A stretch of 64,000 bases of DNA from Chloropicon primus. Lineage: Eukaryota > Chlorophyta > Chloropicophyceae > Chloropicales > Chloropicaceae. The notes below the pieces were generated by a model. That model was not told the DNA's origin. It saw nothing but the letters and a program-made list of their open reading frames with translations, and searched no databases. Both the position numbers and the translations under genes were made by a program. The stretch is taken from assembly GCA_023205875.1 (NCBI GenBank), contig CP060755.1:1240001-1304000 (forward strand). Direction: 5' to 3'. This document shows, piece after piece, positions 31,058 through 40,871 of the stretch (the stretch's first letter is position 1; the number at the start of each line of letters is the position of its first letter).

Positions 31058-31525
31058 ATGGCGACGACGACGACGCTGCGAGCGGGTGAGGGCGTGCGGA
31101 AGCTGGCGGAGGGGGACTACGGGAAGGGGTACACGGAGCTCCTTTCGAAGCTGACGACTGTGGGAGACGTCTCGGAGGAGGACTTCCGTGCGCAACTCCA
31201 TTTTCTCGAGACCGAGAGGGGAGGGGATTACTGTATCTTGGTAGTGGAGGACGAGGGCAAGTCCAGGATCATGGGGACGGGAACCCTGCTGGTGGAGCAC
31301 AAGTTCATCCACGCGTGCGGGAGTGTGGGGCACATCGAGGACATCGTGGTGCTGCCGGAGGCGAGAGGCCAGGGCCTGGGCCACAGGGTCGTCGCCGCCC
31401 TGATCAAGGAAGCGGGGGAGAGGGGGTGCTACAAGGTCATCCTGGACTGTGCCGAGAAGAACGTGGGCTTCTACGAGAAGGTGGGGATGGAGCGCAAGGA
31501 GGTGCAGATGGTCAAGTACTTGTGA
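31058..31525 (+). CDS. GNA1: Glucosamine-6-phosphate N-acetyltransferase (GNA1)
   Basis: A 155-residue GNAT protein, the usual GNA1 length. Visible features are VRKLAEGDYGKGYTELLSKL at the start, GTGTLLVEHKFIHACG, GHIEDIVVLPEARGQGLG (acetyl-CoA site, near 92-109) and CYKVILDCAEKNVGFYEKVG at the end. The enzyme acetylates glucosamine-6-phosphate on the route to UDP-GlcNAc, which feeds N-glycans and, where present, chitin. The ATG at 31058 is the first in frame. Confidence 0.94.
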   Translation: MATTTTLRAGEGVRKLAEGDYGKGYTELLSKLTTVGDVSEEDFRAQLHFLETERGGDYCILVVEDEGKSRIMGTGTLLVEHKFIHACGSVGHIEDIVVLPEARGQGLGHRVVAALIKEAGERGCYKVILDCAEKNVGFYEKVGMERKEVQMVKYL

Positions 31526-31618
31526 CGGTCAGCAAAAAATATGGTGTTACACTTGGCTCGGGCTCGCTTGCTCGGTAATAGTATTACGTTACGGAAGAAG
31601 AAACGAAAAAGTTCCCAC

Positions 31619-33046
31619 TCAACTGGCTTTCATAAGTCCGTAGCTCTCCTCGTGCTCCTTATTGTGGTAGCCGCAGAGGCTGCTGTGGCCGATCTCAAAG
31701 CCCATGAACTCGTAGCCCAAGGGCTTGACGAGACTCAGGAAAGAGTCCGTGGGGCAGCAAAGGTGGTTCGGTGAGATGAGCTTGAGGGCCGCGACGCCCA
31801 AACTGGCCCCGGGAGGATACCGGCTCCAAGTCCTTCGCTTCTTGATTTTCTGTTGTCAGGGAGGAAAAGCGAGAAATGCCCGAGGCGTCAGCGGCGTGCG
31901 GGAGCTTGGGGCGAACGCGACCGAGGGGGAGGAGTCTTACCACTTCGTCCGGGTGGTTCTGAATCATCCACGAGACGTAGCTCGCGTACTCCGAAAACCC
32001 GAACCCTATGTATTCCGGATCGATGCTTCTGAGGATGTTCCAGGGCCAGCTATCTCTCGCTCCGCCTTGCTCGAACTGCTGCAAGAGCTCCTCCATGTAC
32101 CGCTTGCTCGCGGAGAGCGAGTGGGTCACGTACGAAGTGCCGTCCGGCGCGATTTCCAGCCTGCGGGCGGCGAAGGAGTTGAAAAGCACGTCAGCAACAC
32201 ACACAGGTCGTCCGAGGAGAAGGAAGGCGCGCGGCCAAGGATCTTGGAGGGTCAGTTGCTCGACTCACGTTCGATTCGTAAGGTTCTCGTAATTCAGCTC
32301 GTATCCCTTGTGTATGTGTATTTTCCCTCCCACATTCACCAGGGCCTTGGGGGTGGCCTCCGCCGTGAACGCCTCGATGCTTTTCATGAGGATCATGTCC
32401 AGGTCCCAGATCAAGAAGTTTTCCGTGAGCCTGTCTCCCAGATACCTCGCGACCCCGAGCTTGACGAACTGAAAGGAGGGGCCAGGGCAGAGAAAGGGAA
32501 GTTAGTCGTGATTTCAGTCCCCCCTTTGGGCACGGCTGGTTTTCTCACCTGTTGCAGGTACCACCCAGAGAGCTTCTTCCCCGATTTTTTTATGTAGTCC
32601 GTGTAAACGCTCCCGAAGGTCGCCACCAGGAAGTCCTCGACCTTCTTCTTCGACAAGTCTGGAACGACTTCACCGTCAGTGTAGCACAGCACGTTGTCCG
32701 CCATCCTCCTGAAGAGCTCGCACTTGCTCTCCGTGGGCGTGAACACGTGGATGTACCGCGGCTTTATGAACTGGTTCAACTTCTCTATGGAAAACTCGGT
32801 CACGCACGTGGGCTTCACGGCGATCCCGACCACGTCCATCGGTTCCCTTCCCGTCGTCAGTGTTATGTCCCTGCCCGCTTCGCCGCGCGAGAAGCTGAAC
32901 CAGAGGGACCTGCAATACCACCAAGCCGCCAGGAGGGTCAGGAGGTACATCACCATCGTCGTGGCACCCTTTCTCCTGTACTTGCTCTCCTGCCATGGCC
33001 TCCCTCCCCTCTTCTTGCCGTACGACGACGAGTGAACCACCACCAT
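31619..33046 (-). CDS. Type II membrane glycosyltransferase-like protein
   Basis: Four exons, 33046-32549, 32468-32269, 32160-31941 and 31849-31619, all GT-AG, give 382 residues with frames matching at each join. A basic N-terminus precedes one membrane segment (VMYLLTLLAAWWYC, near residues 32-46), so the topology looks like a Golgi type II enzyme. A DxD-like WDLDMILMKS lies near residue 185, with GWYLQQ before it and SYVTHSLSASKRYM and IGFGFSEYASY after it. This pattern resembles poorly characterised DUF6492-like glycosyltransferases. Donor and acceptor sugars cannot be read. It converges on GNA1 with 93 bp between stops. Confidence 0.8.
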
Positions 33047-33074
33047 ACTCCTTCTCTACTTTCTTTTCTAAATT

Positions 33075-33077
<3 letters not shown>

Positions 33078-33128
<51 letters not shown>
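33078..33128. repeat. CA microsatellite upstream of glycosyltransferase gene
   Basis: About 25 CA units lie 31 bp upstream of the ATG of the divergent glycosyltransferase gene, in its 5' UTR or core promoter. The 274 bp between the two divergent start codons (33047-33320) hold this repeat and both promoters. Confidence 0.95.
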
Positions 33129-33131
<3 letters not shown>

Positions 33132-33320
33132 ATCCAAAAAGTTCAAAACGAAACAAACGCTCGTGGTGTGCCGAACACGAGACCACTACCGTCGCACGTC
33201 CGCCATCCCGACAAGCGTGAAGACCGCCCAGTCCACGAGCCCTTGAACCCAAAGGTGTTCGGCACCACCTGTCGTATTTCTTGAAGTTTGAAGGGGGGAA
33301 GAGGAGAGGAGAAGATAAGG

Positions 33321-34523
33321 ATGAGGACTTCAAGGATGGGGAGTGGGAGGGGAGTGGGGAGGGGTTACGGGGGGGTGCAAGCGTCGTCATTGGGGTCGTC
33401 GGTCCAAGCGAGTGCGGTGAAGAGGAGGCCTCTGCTCTTCGGTGGGACGGCTGGTTTGATGGGTTGCGCGTCGTCATCGGGGTCGTCGGGCCAAGTGAGC
33501 CTCGCTGCAGTCGAGAAGAACTCTGTGCCGAGGGCAGAGGTGTGCAAGGGCCTCGAGATATCGCGAGTCGTGAAGGGGTGCTGGCAGCTTTCCGGGGGGC
33601 ACCACGGAGATCGCGCTTCGGACCGAACCATAGGAAAGTTTGCGGTAGATGACTTCCAGTCTTTTGTTGACGCCGGCATAACAACGTTCGACACAGCAGA
33701 CATCTATGGCCCGAGCGAGGAATTGATTGGGAAGTACTTGGACTCGAGGGGCGGATCCGAAGGCCTCCAGGTGTTTACCAAGTTTTGCTGCTTCGGTGCT
33801 GACATGAACGCCATCACCGACAAGATGGTTGAGAAGCGGATCAAGGCGTCGAGAATGAAGCTCAAGGTGGAGAACCTCGACTTGGTTCAACTCTATTGGC
33901 ACGATTACACCAAGAAAAATTACGTGGACGCCATGAGATCGCTCTACGACAACGGCACGGTCAAGGCCGTCGCTTGCACGAACATGGACACGAAGAGGCT
34001 GAGCGAGATGGTGGACGCAAGCGTGCCTCCGGTTTTGAACCAAGTCCAGTTTTCCCTCCTGGACCGCCGACCAGAAAACGGGATGACGGACTTTTGCTCG
34101 AAGCACGATATCAAGCTCCTTCCCTACGGCGTGCTCGCGGGAGGGCTCATCTCTGAGAATTACCTCGGTGTTCCCGCCTCGGAGGTGAAGTTTGACACCT
34201 ACTCAAAGCAGAAGTATGCGAGCGTACTCAACCAACGTGGGGGTTGGAATTGGTTCCAGGACCTCCTCGGAGTTTTGAACGAGGTAGCCACGAGTAAGAA
34301 CACGACCATCGCCAACGTTGCGAGCGCTTGGGTTCTGAACCGGCCCCAGGTTGTGGGCATCCTGATCGGAGCGCGAAATGCGAGCCATGTTGCCGATAAC
34401 CAAGAAGCGTCGCGCCTGCAACTGAATCAGTCCGACCTCGACAACATTGCGGGGGTTCTTGACAAGGGGTTCTTGGCGACAGGGGATTGTTATGACTGGG
34501 AGAGGGGCACTGGGCCGTTCTAA
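33321..34523 (+). CDS. Aldo/keto reductase family protein, probably plastid
   Basis: The first ATG in frame is 33321, giving 400 residues and no intron. The first 70 residues are Arg/Gly/Ser/Ala-rich, transit-like, with a twin-Arg KRRPLLFGGTAGLMG segment at about 36-50 that could be a lumen-targeting signal. The AKR barrel has FDTADIYGPSEELIG (Asp and Tyr of the tetrad), VFTKF (Lys), LVQLYWHDY (His) and a C-terminal GILIGARNASHVADN cofactor loop. NADPH-linked carbonyl reduction is expected; the substrate is unknown. It converges on the polymerase gene with 78 bp between stops. Confidence 0.88.
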   Translation: MRTSRMGSGRGVGRGYGGVQASSLGSSVQASAVKRRPLLFGGTAGLMGCASSSGSSGQVSLAAVEKNSVPRAEVCKGLEISRVVKGCWQLSGGHHGDRASDRTIGKFAVDDFQSFVDAGITTFDTADIYGPSEELIGKYLDSRGGSEGLQVFTKFCCFGADMNAITDKMVEKRIKASRMKLKVENLDLVQLYWHDYTKKNYVDAMRSLYDNGTVKAVACTNMDTKRLSEMVDASVPPVLNQVQFSLLDRRPENGMTDFCSKHDIKLLPYGVLAGGLISENYLGVPASEVKFDTYSKQKYASVLNQRGGWNWFQDLLGVLNEVATSKNTTIANVASAWVLNRPQVVGILIGARNASHVADNQEASRLQLNQSDLDNIAGVLDKGFLATGDCYDWERGTGPF

Positions 34524-34601
34524 AATCGGGGCAAAGGGGCAGGGATGCACGCACACACGCACAGAAACCTGAATAAAAACGTTTTTAAACCTCCAGGTTC
34601 T

Positions 34602-37445
34602 TTATTTTGCGTCAAACCAAGTATCCGCAGACTTTGCGTCGACGTTCAGGGCCACGCTGAGAGGGTTGGTCCCATGGAAAGGGTACTCCATGCAGTGTCT
34701 CACCAGCTGCAGAGCCCTGTCCTTGGTCTCAGCAGGGCCCTCCAGCATAACTTCGTCGTGGACCTGAAGCAAGAGCGTCCAGCCCAACTCGTTCAGCTCT
34801 TTGTTCCTTTGAATTTCAAGCATAGCCAAGGTTGCTATATCAGCAGCACCGCCCTGGATGGGGGTGTTGATAGCAGCCCTCTCCAAATGCTTCCTGACCC
34901 CTGAATTCCTGCTGTTTATCTGATGCAGATGCCTCTGCCTTCCAAGAAGCGTACGGACGCTCTTGAGCTGGTGGGCTTCGACAATTCTCTCGTCCTGCCA
35001 GGTTTTGACTTCAGGCCTGTCCCGGTACCAACGGTTCAACGTCTCGTCCGCCTCCCTGAGCGACACCTTCCAATCCTTCGCGAGGCCGTGCGCAGTCTTC
35101 CCGTATGCTATAGAGAAATTCAGGACCTTTGCTTTCCTTCTCTCTGCGGCAAACATGTCTTTAATGAGAGGGACCGGGGGCTCGTCCCCATCCGCACCGC
35201 CTTTCCATTCCAAAAGGCATTCCCCCTTGTCCACTGCCTCTTGAATGTGCTCGTACATGCCAAGGGCGGTTCTGCTGTGAAAATCACCGCCACGCTCAAA
35301 GGCATCCAACATGCTGACACAGCCAGTCATATGGGCCAAAAGGCGGAGCTCAAGCTGCCCGTAATCGGCCACAATTAAGGTCTTCCCCTTCTTCACGTCT
35401 GCGGTGAAAGCCTGCCTAATTTTGTATCTGTCCTTCTCCAGCGCCGGCTGATTCTGGAGGTTTGGCCGCCTGGCGCTCAACCTCCCCGTCTCCGTGTTGA
35501 TATTCATGCTGCAATGAATCCTTCCCTTGCTGCACTTGATAGCGTCACCCTGCAGGGGAATGATGAAATTGCTTAACAACGTGTCGATCGCAGCAACGTC
35601 ACAAAGAGCATCCATCGCGGCGCAAGCTCGCAGGCCTTCCCGGCCTCCCCCGAACGCAGTGTAAGCAGTCCCTAGACCAAGCTCCTTGGCTTCTTTTTCT
35701 GACAAGTCAGATGTGTTTTCACGAAGGAGTTTCTTCGCCACACCTTGAGTTCCCGCGAGGCCACGGAGCATGGGCGTATTCGCACCAGGCCAGCCAGACG
35801 GTGTCGTGTGCTCCACGGGCAGCGGGCTTCGGACATCCTTGCCCCATAAACCGTGCAACTCTATGTCTATGTTCTTCTTGGGTTTCTTCTTGCCTTCTTC
35901 GATGAAGCCCGTCTCGTTGGGAACTTTGAAGACCCTGACCATCTCCACCGCTTCCGACGTCTTTTGGTTCAAAGCCCCCGCAAAGAGGAGCTGCCTCAGC
36001 TGGAGGGCACTCCCGATGTTCATCAACCTTGCGTCGGGCACTCGCTCCGAGGCCCACTCCCGGAAAAAGGTCTGGGCCTCGATCTGGTCTTCCGTGGCTA
36101 TCTTCTCAATTTTCGCGAGGTGTTCCTGATCAGCGAGAACGCCCACCTGCTCCATGTCGGTCAGCAGGCTGCCAAAAGGCCTCCAGAAGTTTGCGTAAAA
36201 CTCGTACATATTGAAGGACTTCCTGCCGTCCACAAGGTCTCTGTAGGTCTCTTGCATGTCCACCCCATCCCCAATGCAATCCGTTTCGAACAAGTTCCCC
36301 TCCAGGGCCTGGTAGAGGTTCCAAGTTGCTTCCGCGTCAAGCGTGCAGTACTTTATCCACTTCCCCCTCGTCTCCTCGCCCTGCTGAAGCTCGTCTACCG
36401 GAGGGAGAACCACCAGCTTGCCCTCCGTCCCGTCCTTCTTTATGTTTGGCTTCCCGAAGATTTCCTTCATCGAAGTCTTCTTGAACAGGCTCGCTTTCTC
36501 TCCGAGCAACTTGGAGTCCCCACTCAGAGACTCGAGGCTGTAACCACCCTTCGTCAGCCGCGAGCTGTCGTACAACCGAGCCATGTGCATGGTGTCCCCG
36601 AAAAAGCCTCTGCACTGGATCCCATCGTTCGCGAAAATATGACGGTCAAAACTGTAGTTGTGCCAAACCTTCTTTATCGAGGGATCCTCCATGAATGGCT
36701 TGAACGTCTGCAGGATACCCTCCCTGTCGTCGCAGTCCAGGAGGTCCACCCAAATTTTGCTCTGCCTCGAGCCGTTGGCGACGCCCACCCCAAAGTGGGC
36801 GTCAGGACCGCAGAAGAGGGAGAACGAGATCATCTTGCCGTGGCCCACCGGAGACGCCGTCTTGACGTCGATATCAGCGACCTCCGTGTCGCAGGCGTAG
36901 CACTTGTCCTTGTACCTGCTCGACAGCAGCGCCACGACGCGCTGGGCTTGGGTGACGTTGTCGACCGTGTACACGTCCGCGGGAACGGGCTCGTACTCGG
37001 CCTCCGCCTTCGCCTGCGCGTCGATCGCCTCTGCTGGGGCCTCCCCGACCTCCACCTCGGGCGTCGCGGGCTTGCCCTGCTGCTCCGTCTCCGCCTCCGC
37101 CAGCTCGCTCTCGGGGGCCGCCGCGCTGGAGACCCCCAAGTCCTCCGAGGACACCCGCAAGATGTACTGCAGGTCTCGACTCTCCTCCCGCTTCTCCAAA
37201 GAGTAGGCCCTCCGCCTCGACTCCCCCTGCTTCCTGATGGCCTCGAGCCTCTGCTTCTCCGAGCTCGTCGCGCTCTTGAACGGCGAGCTCAGCAGCCGGA
37301 CGGAGACCCTGCCGCTCCCCTGGAGCGTCCAGCCCCGCTTCGCAGTCCTCAAAGCAAACTTCAACATACCAAAGTTCCTGCTGCTACACTTGCAATTTTG
37401 CAAAGCTCTTTCGGTTCGAGGGCCTTTCCAAGATATGCTTGACAT
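34602..37445 (-). CDS. Plant-type organellar DNA polymerase (family A, POP)
   Basis: A 947-residue intronless protein. The N-terminus has a basic presequence. A 3'-5' exonuclease domain begins near residue 165 (CYACDTEVADID with the DxE pair) and includes VWHNYSFDRHIF. The polymerase domain has motif A VADYGQLELRLLAH (near 690), motif B RRKAKVLNFSIAYGK (near 768) and motif C LQVHDEV (near 893). The arrangement matches plant and protist POP enzymes that copy plastid and mitochondrial DNA. Glu/Ala-rich residues about 105-145 look like a linker. The ATG at 37445 is the first in frame. Confidence 0.93.
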   Translation of the reverse strand: MSSISWKGPRTERALQNCKCSSRNFGMLKFALRTAKRGWTLQGSGRVSVRLLSSPFKSATSSEKQRLEAIRKQGESRRRAYSLEKREESRDLQYILRVSSEDLGVSSAAAPESELAEAETEQQGKPATPEVEVGEAPAEAIDAQAKAEAEYEPVPADVYTVDNVTQAQRVVALLSSRYKDKCYACDTEVADIDVKTASPVGHGKMISFSLFCGPDAHFGVGVANGSRQSKIWVDLLDCDDREGILQTFKPFMEDPSIKKVWHNYSFDRHIFANDGIQCRGFFGDTMHMARLYDSSRLTKGGYSLESLSGDSKLLGEKASLFKKTSMKEIFGKPNIKKDGTEGKLVVLPPVDELQQGEETRGKWIKYCTLDAEATWNLYQALEGNLFETDCIGDGVDMQETYRDLVDGRKSFNMYEFYANFWRPFGSLLTDMEQVGVLADQEHLAKIEKIATEDQIEAQTFFREWASERVPDARLMNIGSALQLRQLLFAGALNQKTSEAVEMVRVFKVPNETGFIEEGKKKPKKNIDIELHGLWGKDVRSPLPVEHTTPSGWPGANTPMLRGLAGTQGVAKKLLRENTSDLSEKEAKELGLGTAYTAFGGGREGLRACAAMDALCDVAAIDTLLSNFIIPLQGDAIKCSKGRIHCSMNINTETGRLSARRPNLQNQPALEKDRYKIRQAFTADVKKGKTLIVADYGQLELRLLAHMTGCVSMLDAFERGGDFHSRTALGMYEHIQEAVDKGECLLEWKGGADGDEPPVPLIKDMFAAERRKAKVLNFSIAYGKTAHGLAKDWKVSLREADETLNRWYRDRPEVKTWQDERIVEAHQLKSVRTLLGRQRHLHQINSRNSGVRKHLERAAINTPIQGGAADIATLAMLEIQRNKELNELGWTLLLQVHDEVMLEGPAETKDRALQLVRHCMEYPFHGTNPLSVALNVDAKSADTWFDAK

Positions 37446-37798
37446 AATGCGGCTGCCAAGGAGGCCTTACACCATGGCACGCCCGAGCGCTCCCTTCCCC
37501 AAAGACACCCCGTGCGCCTCCCCCTCCCTTGCGCGCGCGCCCAAGAGATAGACTAGACTTCCCCTTCTCTCGCTACTGGTGGTTTTCCCCCTTCTCTGAT
37601 ATCCCTCCCGCCAAAACTAAAAATCTACTATGGGTGGCTCGAGGCAGAGGAAGGCCAAGGCCAAGGCCAAGGCCAAGGCCAAGGCGATGGTTGTGCTGCT
37701 TTGGGATCCAAAGTGAAACAATAAGAAATAGTAATACAAGCAGGATATATATATATATAGAGAGAGAGAGCGACAGAGGGGACAACTCCACTCCCTGA
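37446..37798. other. Intergenic region with GCCAAG, TA and GA repeats
   Basis: Both neighbours are on the minus strand, so this 353-bp stretch is the polymerase promoter plus the 3' UTR of the following coiled-coil gene. It contains about seven tandem GGCCAA units (37647-37687), a short TA run (37746-37759) and a GA run (37759-37770). No coding sequence is supported. Confidence 0.7.
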
Positions 37799-39640
37799 TC
37801 AGCTGGAGATGAGCTCGTACTCTGCTTTGATGGACTTGACGACGAGGGAGACCTCCAGGACCGCGGCCATTTGAGCGAGACGATCGATCTCGAGAACGGT
37901 GGACTGGAAGTGCTCGGCCGCCGAGACGAAGAGCTTTGCGGCCTCCCTCCTCTGGATCTTCGGGGAGATGCTCAGGGCGACGTCCTCGAAGGCGTCTTGC
38001 TCCAAGAACCCGTTCTGCTCCGGGTCCTTCATCGTCAGCACCCTCTGCCACTTTTGTATCCTGAGCTCCTGGCCGCTGAGAATGTACCGCAGCAGGAACT
38101 CGTTCACGCTCTTCTTCGTGTACTGCACGTACTTGGACTGGTACTGCTGGATGATTCCGTCGATGGAGGTGACCGTGGCACCCGGGTACAAGCTCGACAG
38201 GAGCTTCTCGAAGTGGATCTGGTTGGCCAGGGGCACGATCGACGTGATGCTCCTGAACTGCATCACGTACATCCACAGGGTGTCGTCGATGGTTCCGCTC
38301 ATGAGGCCCACGAAGAGCCTGACCGTGGCCTCCTCCTTGTTGTAGTGGGACTTGAGAGAGGACAGGATGTCAAAAGCAACGTGCACTACGGTAGTCTTCA
38401 AGCCGTAGATGTCCTCGAGGTACGTGTAAAAGAAGTCCTCCAGGAACTCGTCTTGGGTGTCGTCGTCCGGGTTTGCGCTCTCCTTCGCCTTGTACTTGGC
38501 TTGGAGGATGTTCCTGACCAGCCTCGAGAGCTTCGGCAAGTCGAAGTTCCTCTGGTACCTCGGTATGGAGTCCACATCCTCGGCGTACTTGCGATACCTG
38601 CTCCAAATTCTCTCGCTGTTGAAGACCTTGTCCCCGTGCTCCGACTTGGCGCTCACCTCGGATTCTATGTACTGATGCTCTTGCAAGAGACCCAACTCCT
38701 TGATCTCTTCCCCTTTGCCCGGGAAGCTGTTCAGCGCGCTCATCAGAGCGTGGAGCTCCTTCTGCACGATCGAGATGTCCCCCACGAAACTGTGCCTCAA
38801 GTTCGGGATCTTCTCCGTGGAGGTTCCCTCCAGCAGGCTCTCGTACTCGTCCATCACCGCGTTCTGCAGGAGGCACAGCTGCTTCGTCAGCTTTGTGAAG
38901 TCGTCGAAGGCCTCCTTCTTCCCCGAGCCCTCGGTCTGAGTGCGCAAACCCGTGAACTTCTGGTGGAGATGCTTCAAGTACCTCCTCTTGCCCTCCAGGT
39001 CCTGCAGCTTGTTGGAGACCTGGGTGGAGTTCCTCTTCCAGCTCTCGACCTCGTGCTCGAGCCGGGAGAGGTCGCGCGACTTCTCCACGACCAAGTTCGA
39101 GTGGTCCAGCTTGCAAGCGTTCAAGTCGTCGCTCGTCATCTTGAGCTTGTACTCGAGTTCCAGGACGCGGCTCTCGAGCTCGTTTGGCTGGTACTTCTGC
39201 TGTCCCAGCGCCTTGAGCCGGCTCACCTCGTCCTCGAGCTCAGTCACCTTGGACCGCAGGGCGGAGTTCTCCTCGTTCAAGCGGTCCACCTCCACCGAGC
39301 GCCTCGCTGCGATGTCAAAGTACGGCACCTTCTCAAGGCAGTCCACGTTCGCCACGGAGGCAATTGGGGAGGTGCAGACCTCGTTGCTGTACACGGCTTC
39401 GAGGATGTCCCCCGTGAGCTTCTGGAGGAACCCTTGGAACGGGCCAATCACCTTGGCAGAGAGCAGCTCGCGCAGCACCGCGACGCTCACGGCTATCCTT
39501 TTGACTGTGAGCTCTGATTCCCCCCCTATCGTGCAAAGCAGCTCGCTGTACCTCGCCTCGAACTGCAGGGGCAAGGACCGCATCTTTCCCTTCCCCTCTA
39601 GTATACTCCGTCCCTTTCCCATCCTCCCTCTCGCGGACAT
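37799..39640 (-). CDS. TSNAXIP1-like coiled-coil protein
   Basis: The first ATG is at 39640, giving 613 residues without introns. The N-terminal 90 residues (LQFEARYSELL, VAVLRELLSAKVIGPFQGFLQKL, EAVYSNE) resemble the TSNAXIP1 N-terminal domain seen in ciliary or sperm proteins. A coiled coil follows (about 105-240), then mixed helical regions. Near the C-terminus DPEQNGFLEQDAF looks like a degenerate EF-hand loop lacking the last acidic ligand. No enzyme motif is seen. A ciliary or cytoskeletal role is inferred from the domain resemblance only. Confidence 0.7.
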   Translation of the reverse strand: MSARGRMGKGRSILEGKGKMRSLPLQFEARYSELLCTIGGESELTVKRIAVSVAVLRELLSAKVIGPFQGFLQKLTGDILEAVYSNEVCTSPIASVANVDCLEKVPYFDIAARRSVEVDRLNEENSALRSKVTELEDEVSRLKALGQQKYQPNELESRVLELEYKLKMTSDDLNACKLDHSNLVVEKSRDLSRLEHEVESWKRNSTQVSNKLQDLEGKRRYLKHLHQKFTGLRTQTEGSGKKEAFDDFTKLTKQLCLLQNAVMDEYESLLEGTSTEKIPNLRHSFVGDISIVQKELHALMSALNSFPGKGEEIKELGLLQEHQYIESEVSAKSEHGDKVFNSERIWSRYRKYAEDVDSIPRYQRNFDLPKLSRLVRNILQAKYKAKESANPDDDTQDEFLEDFFYTYLEDIYGLKTTVVHVAFDILSSLKSHYNKEEATVRLFVGLMSGTIDDTLWMYVMQFRSITSIVPLANQIHFEKLLSSLYPGATVTSIDGIIQQYQSKYVQYTKKSVNEFLLRYILSGQELRIQKWQRVLTMKDPEQNGFLEQDAFEDVALSISPKIQRREAAKLFVSAAEHFQSTVLEIDRLAQMAAVLEVSLVVKSIKAEYELISS

Positions 39641-40009
39641 CTCTCCCACCACCACTGGCCAACCAACAAAGGACCAAGGCCAAAGCCAAGGCCAAACTCC
39701 TCCCCTCCTTTCCTTTCAAAACCCAGAAAACCCAGAATCAAAGGCGCGGGAGTGGGGTCGACCCTCCGGGCGACGAGGTGAAGGAGTGGAACCCTTGGGA
39801 TAGTGCGCGCGCTGGCGATGGTCGAGGCCAAGGCAGAATCGTCCAAGGAAACGCCGAGAACAAAACGAGCTCGCTTTGCTCTTCAGCAGCAGCAGCAGCA
39901 GCATCTTCAGCATCAATCATCAGCATCAGCCTCGTCGTCGTCACCCTTTTTGCTTTGATTGGGCGTGCGTCTCGAGAAGTGGTTGTTGGGTTGGCCGGAC
40001 AAGTTTGCG
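39641..40009. promoter_or_regulatory. Divergent promoter region with CAG and GCCAA repeats
   Basis: A 369-bp region between divergent start codons. It has GGCCAA-like units at about 39668-39692, similar to those on the other side of the coiled-coil gene, and a CAG trinucleotide run at 39885-39902. Open frames across it are low-complexity and unconvincing. Confidence 0.5.
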
Positions 40010-40657
40010 ATGGAGGCGGAGCAGCGGCAAGAGCCGTGCGACCCCTTCGGGCGGGACCCTGACTCTGCGTTTGGCGAGACCTCGCCGGATCCCACCGCGG
40101 GCTACGCCTTCGCAACGCCGCGAAAGTACCTCAAGAAGTGGTTCTTGGTGAGGTCGGGCTTCGACACCAAGGCGGCAGCTCTGGAGCACCTGCAGGGCGG
40201 GAAGCCGAACATGCGCTCGTACAAATACATGAGCGCGTCCAAGGGCGGCAGGAACACCGGGGCTGCCTACTACTACCAGTGCCAAGTCCACGAGGACTGC
40301 GCGCACCAAGTGAAGGTTCGGAAGGAGAACGCCAAGTGGGAAGTCTTCGGGAACGGAGCCCCTCACAGCCGAGGCCTGAGGGGCACGAAGCGGGGTATTC
40401 CCTCGATGCTTCGCTTGGACTTGGCCCCCTACTTCCTCTCCGCGACAGGCTTCGGGCCCATGAAAGCGAAGAAGCACTTGCTGCTCGAGTACGAGCGGGA
40501 GTTAAGCGGGGCGTGCGTCAGGGAGAAGCACCGGCTGCTCCTGGCGGTGACGCGTGAGCAGATCAGTCGCTTCAAGAACAGCCTGCTGCGCAGTAAGAAG
40601 AGGAGACCGAGGGGCAGAGAGGAGGGGGAGGAGACCGAGGGGCCGTTCGCTCCATGA
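40010..40657 (+). CDS. Small zinc-finger-like protein (FLYWCH/MULE-type?)
   Basis: A 215-residue intronless protein from ATG 40010. Residues about 40-125 contain KKWFLVRSGFDTKAAALEHL, SYKYMSASKG and YYYQCQVHEDCAHQVKVRK, then WEVFGNGAPHSRG. The Cys-x5-Cys...Trp...His spacing is like the zinc-binding WRKY/GCM1/FLYWCH fold seen in transcription factors and at the N-terminus of MULE transposases. No transposase core is present. The C-terminal 90 residues are basic with a Glu-rich end. It may be a DNA-binding protein derived from a transposase-associated domain; this is inference. The coding frame has normal codon use. Confidence 0.65.
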   Translation: MEAEQRQEPCDPFGRDPDSAFGETSPDPTAGYAFATPRKYLKKWFLVRSGFDTKAAALEHLQGGKPNMRSYKYMSASKGGRNTGAAYYYQCQVHEDCAHQVKVRKENAKWEVFGNGAPHSRGLRGTKRGIPSMLRLDLAPYFLSATGFGPMKAKKHLLLEYERELSGACVREKHRLLLAVTREQISRFKNSLLRSKKRRPRGREEGEETEGPFAP

Positions 40658-40789
40658 CGTTTCGTTTTTTTCGTTCATTCCTCACCTCAATTTTATCGCA
40701 ATTTTCCTCGGGTGTAACGCTCGGCGGGGATTTGCGACCAACTGGGACGGGTTCCCGACAGAAGACGTCGTCTCCTGCGCGCCTCCCGA

Positions 40790-40793
<4 letters not shown>

Positions 40794-40821
<28 letters not shown>
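40794..40821. repeat. GA microsatellite in 5' UTR of GT61-like gene
   Basis: A run of GA units lies about 50 bp upstream of the ATG at 40872. It could also be read in frame with that gene, but signal-peptide placement favours the downstream ATG. Confidence 0.9.
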
Positions 40822-40823
<2 letters not shown>

Positions 40824-40871
40824 GGACTTAGCGCAGAAGAGAGTCATTCCCTTGCAGCAGCGACCGAGCTC

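Noticed and set aside
35853-37442. A 529-codon frame opposite the DNA polymerase
   Set aside because: Shadow frame; the polymerase exonuclease domain is clear on the other strand.
37871-39517. A 548-codon frame opposite the TSNAXIP1-like gene
   Set aside because: Leu/Val/Glu-rich antisense of a coiled coil; no motif.
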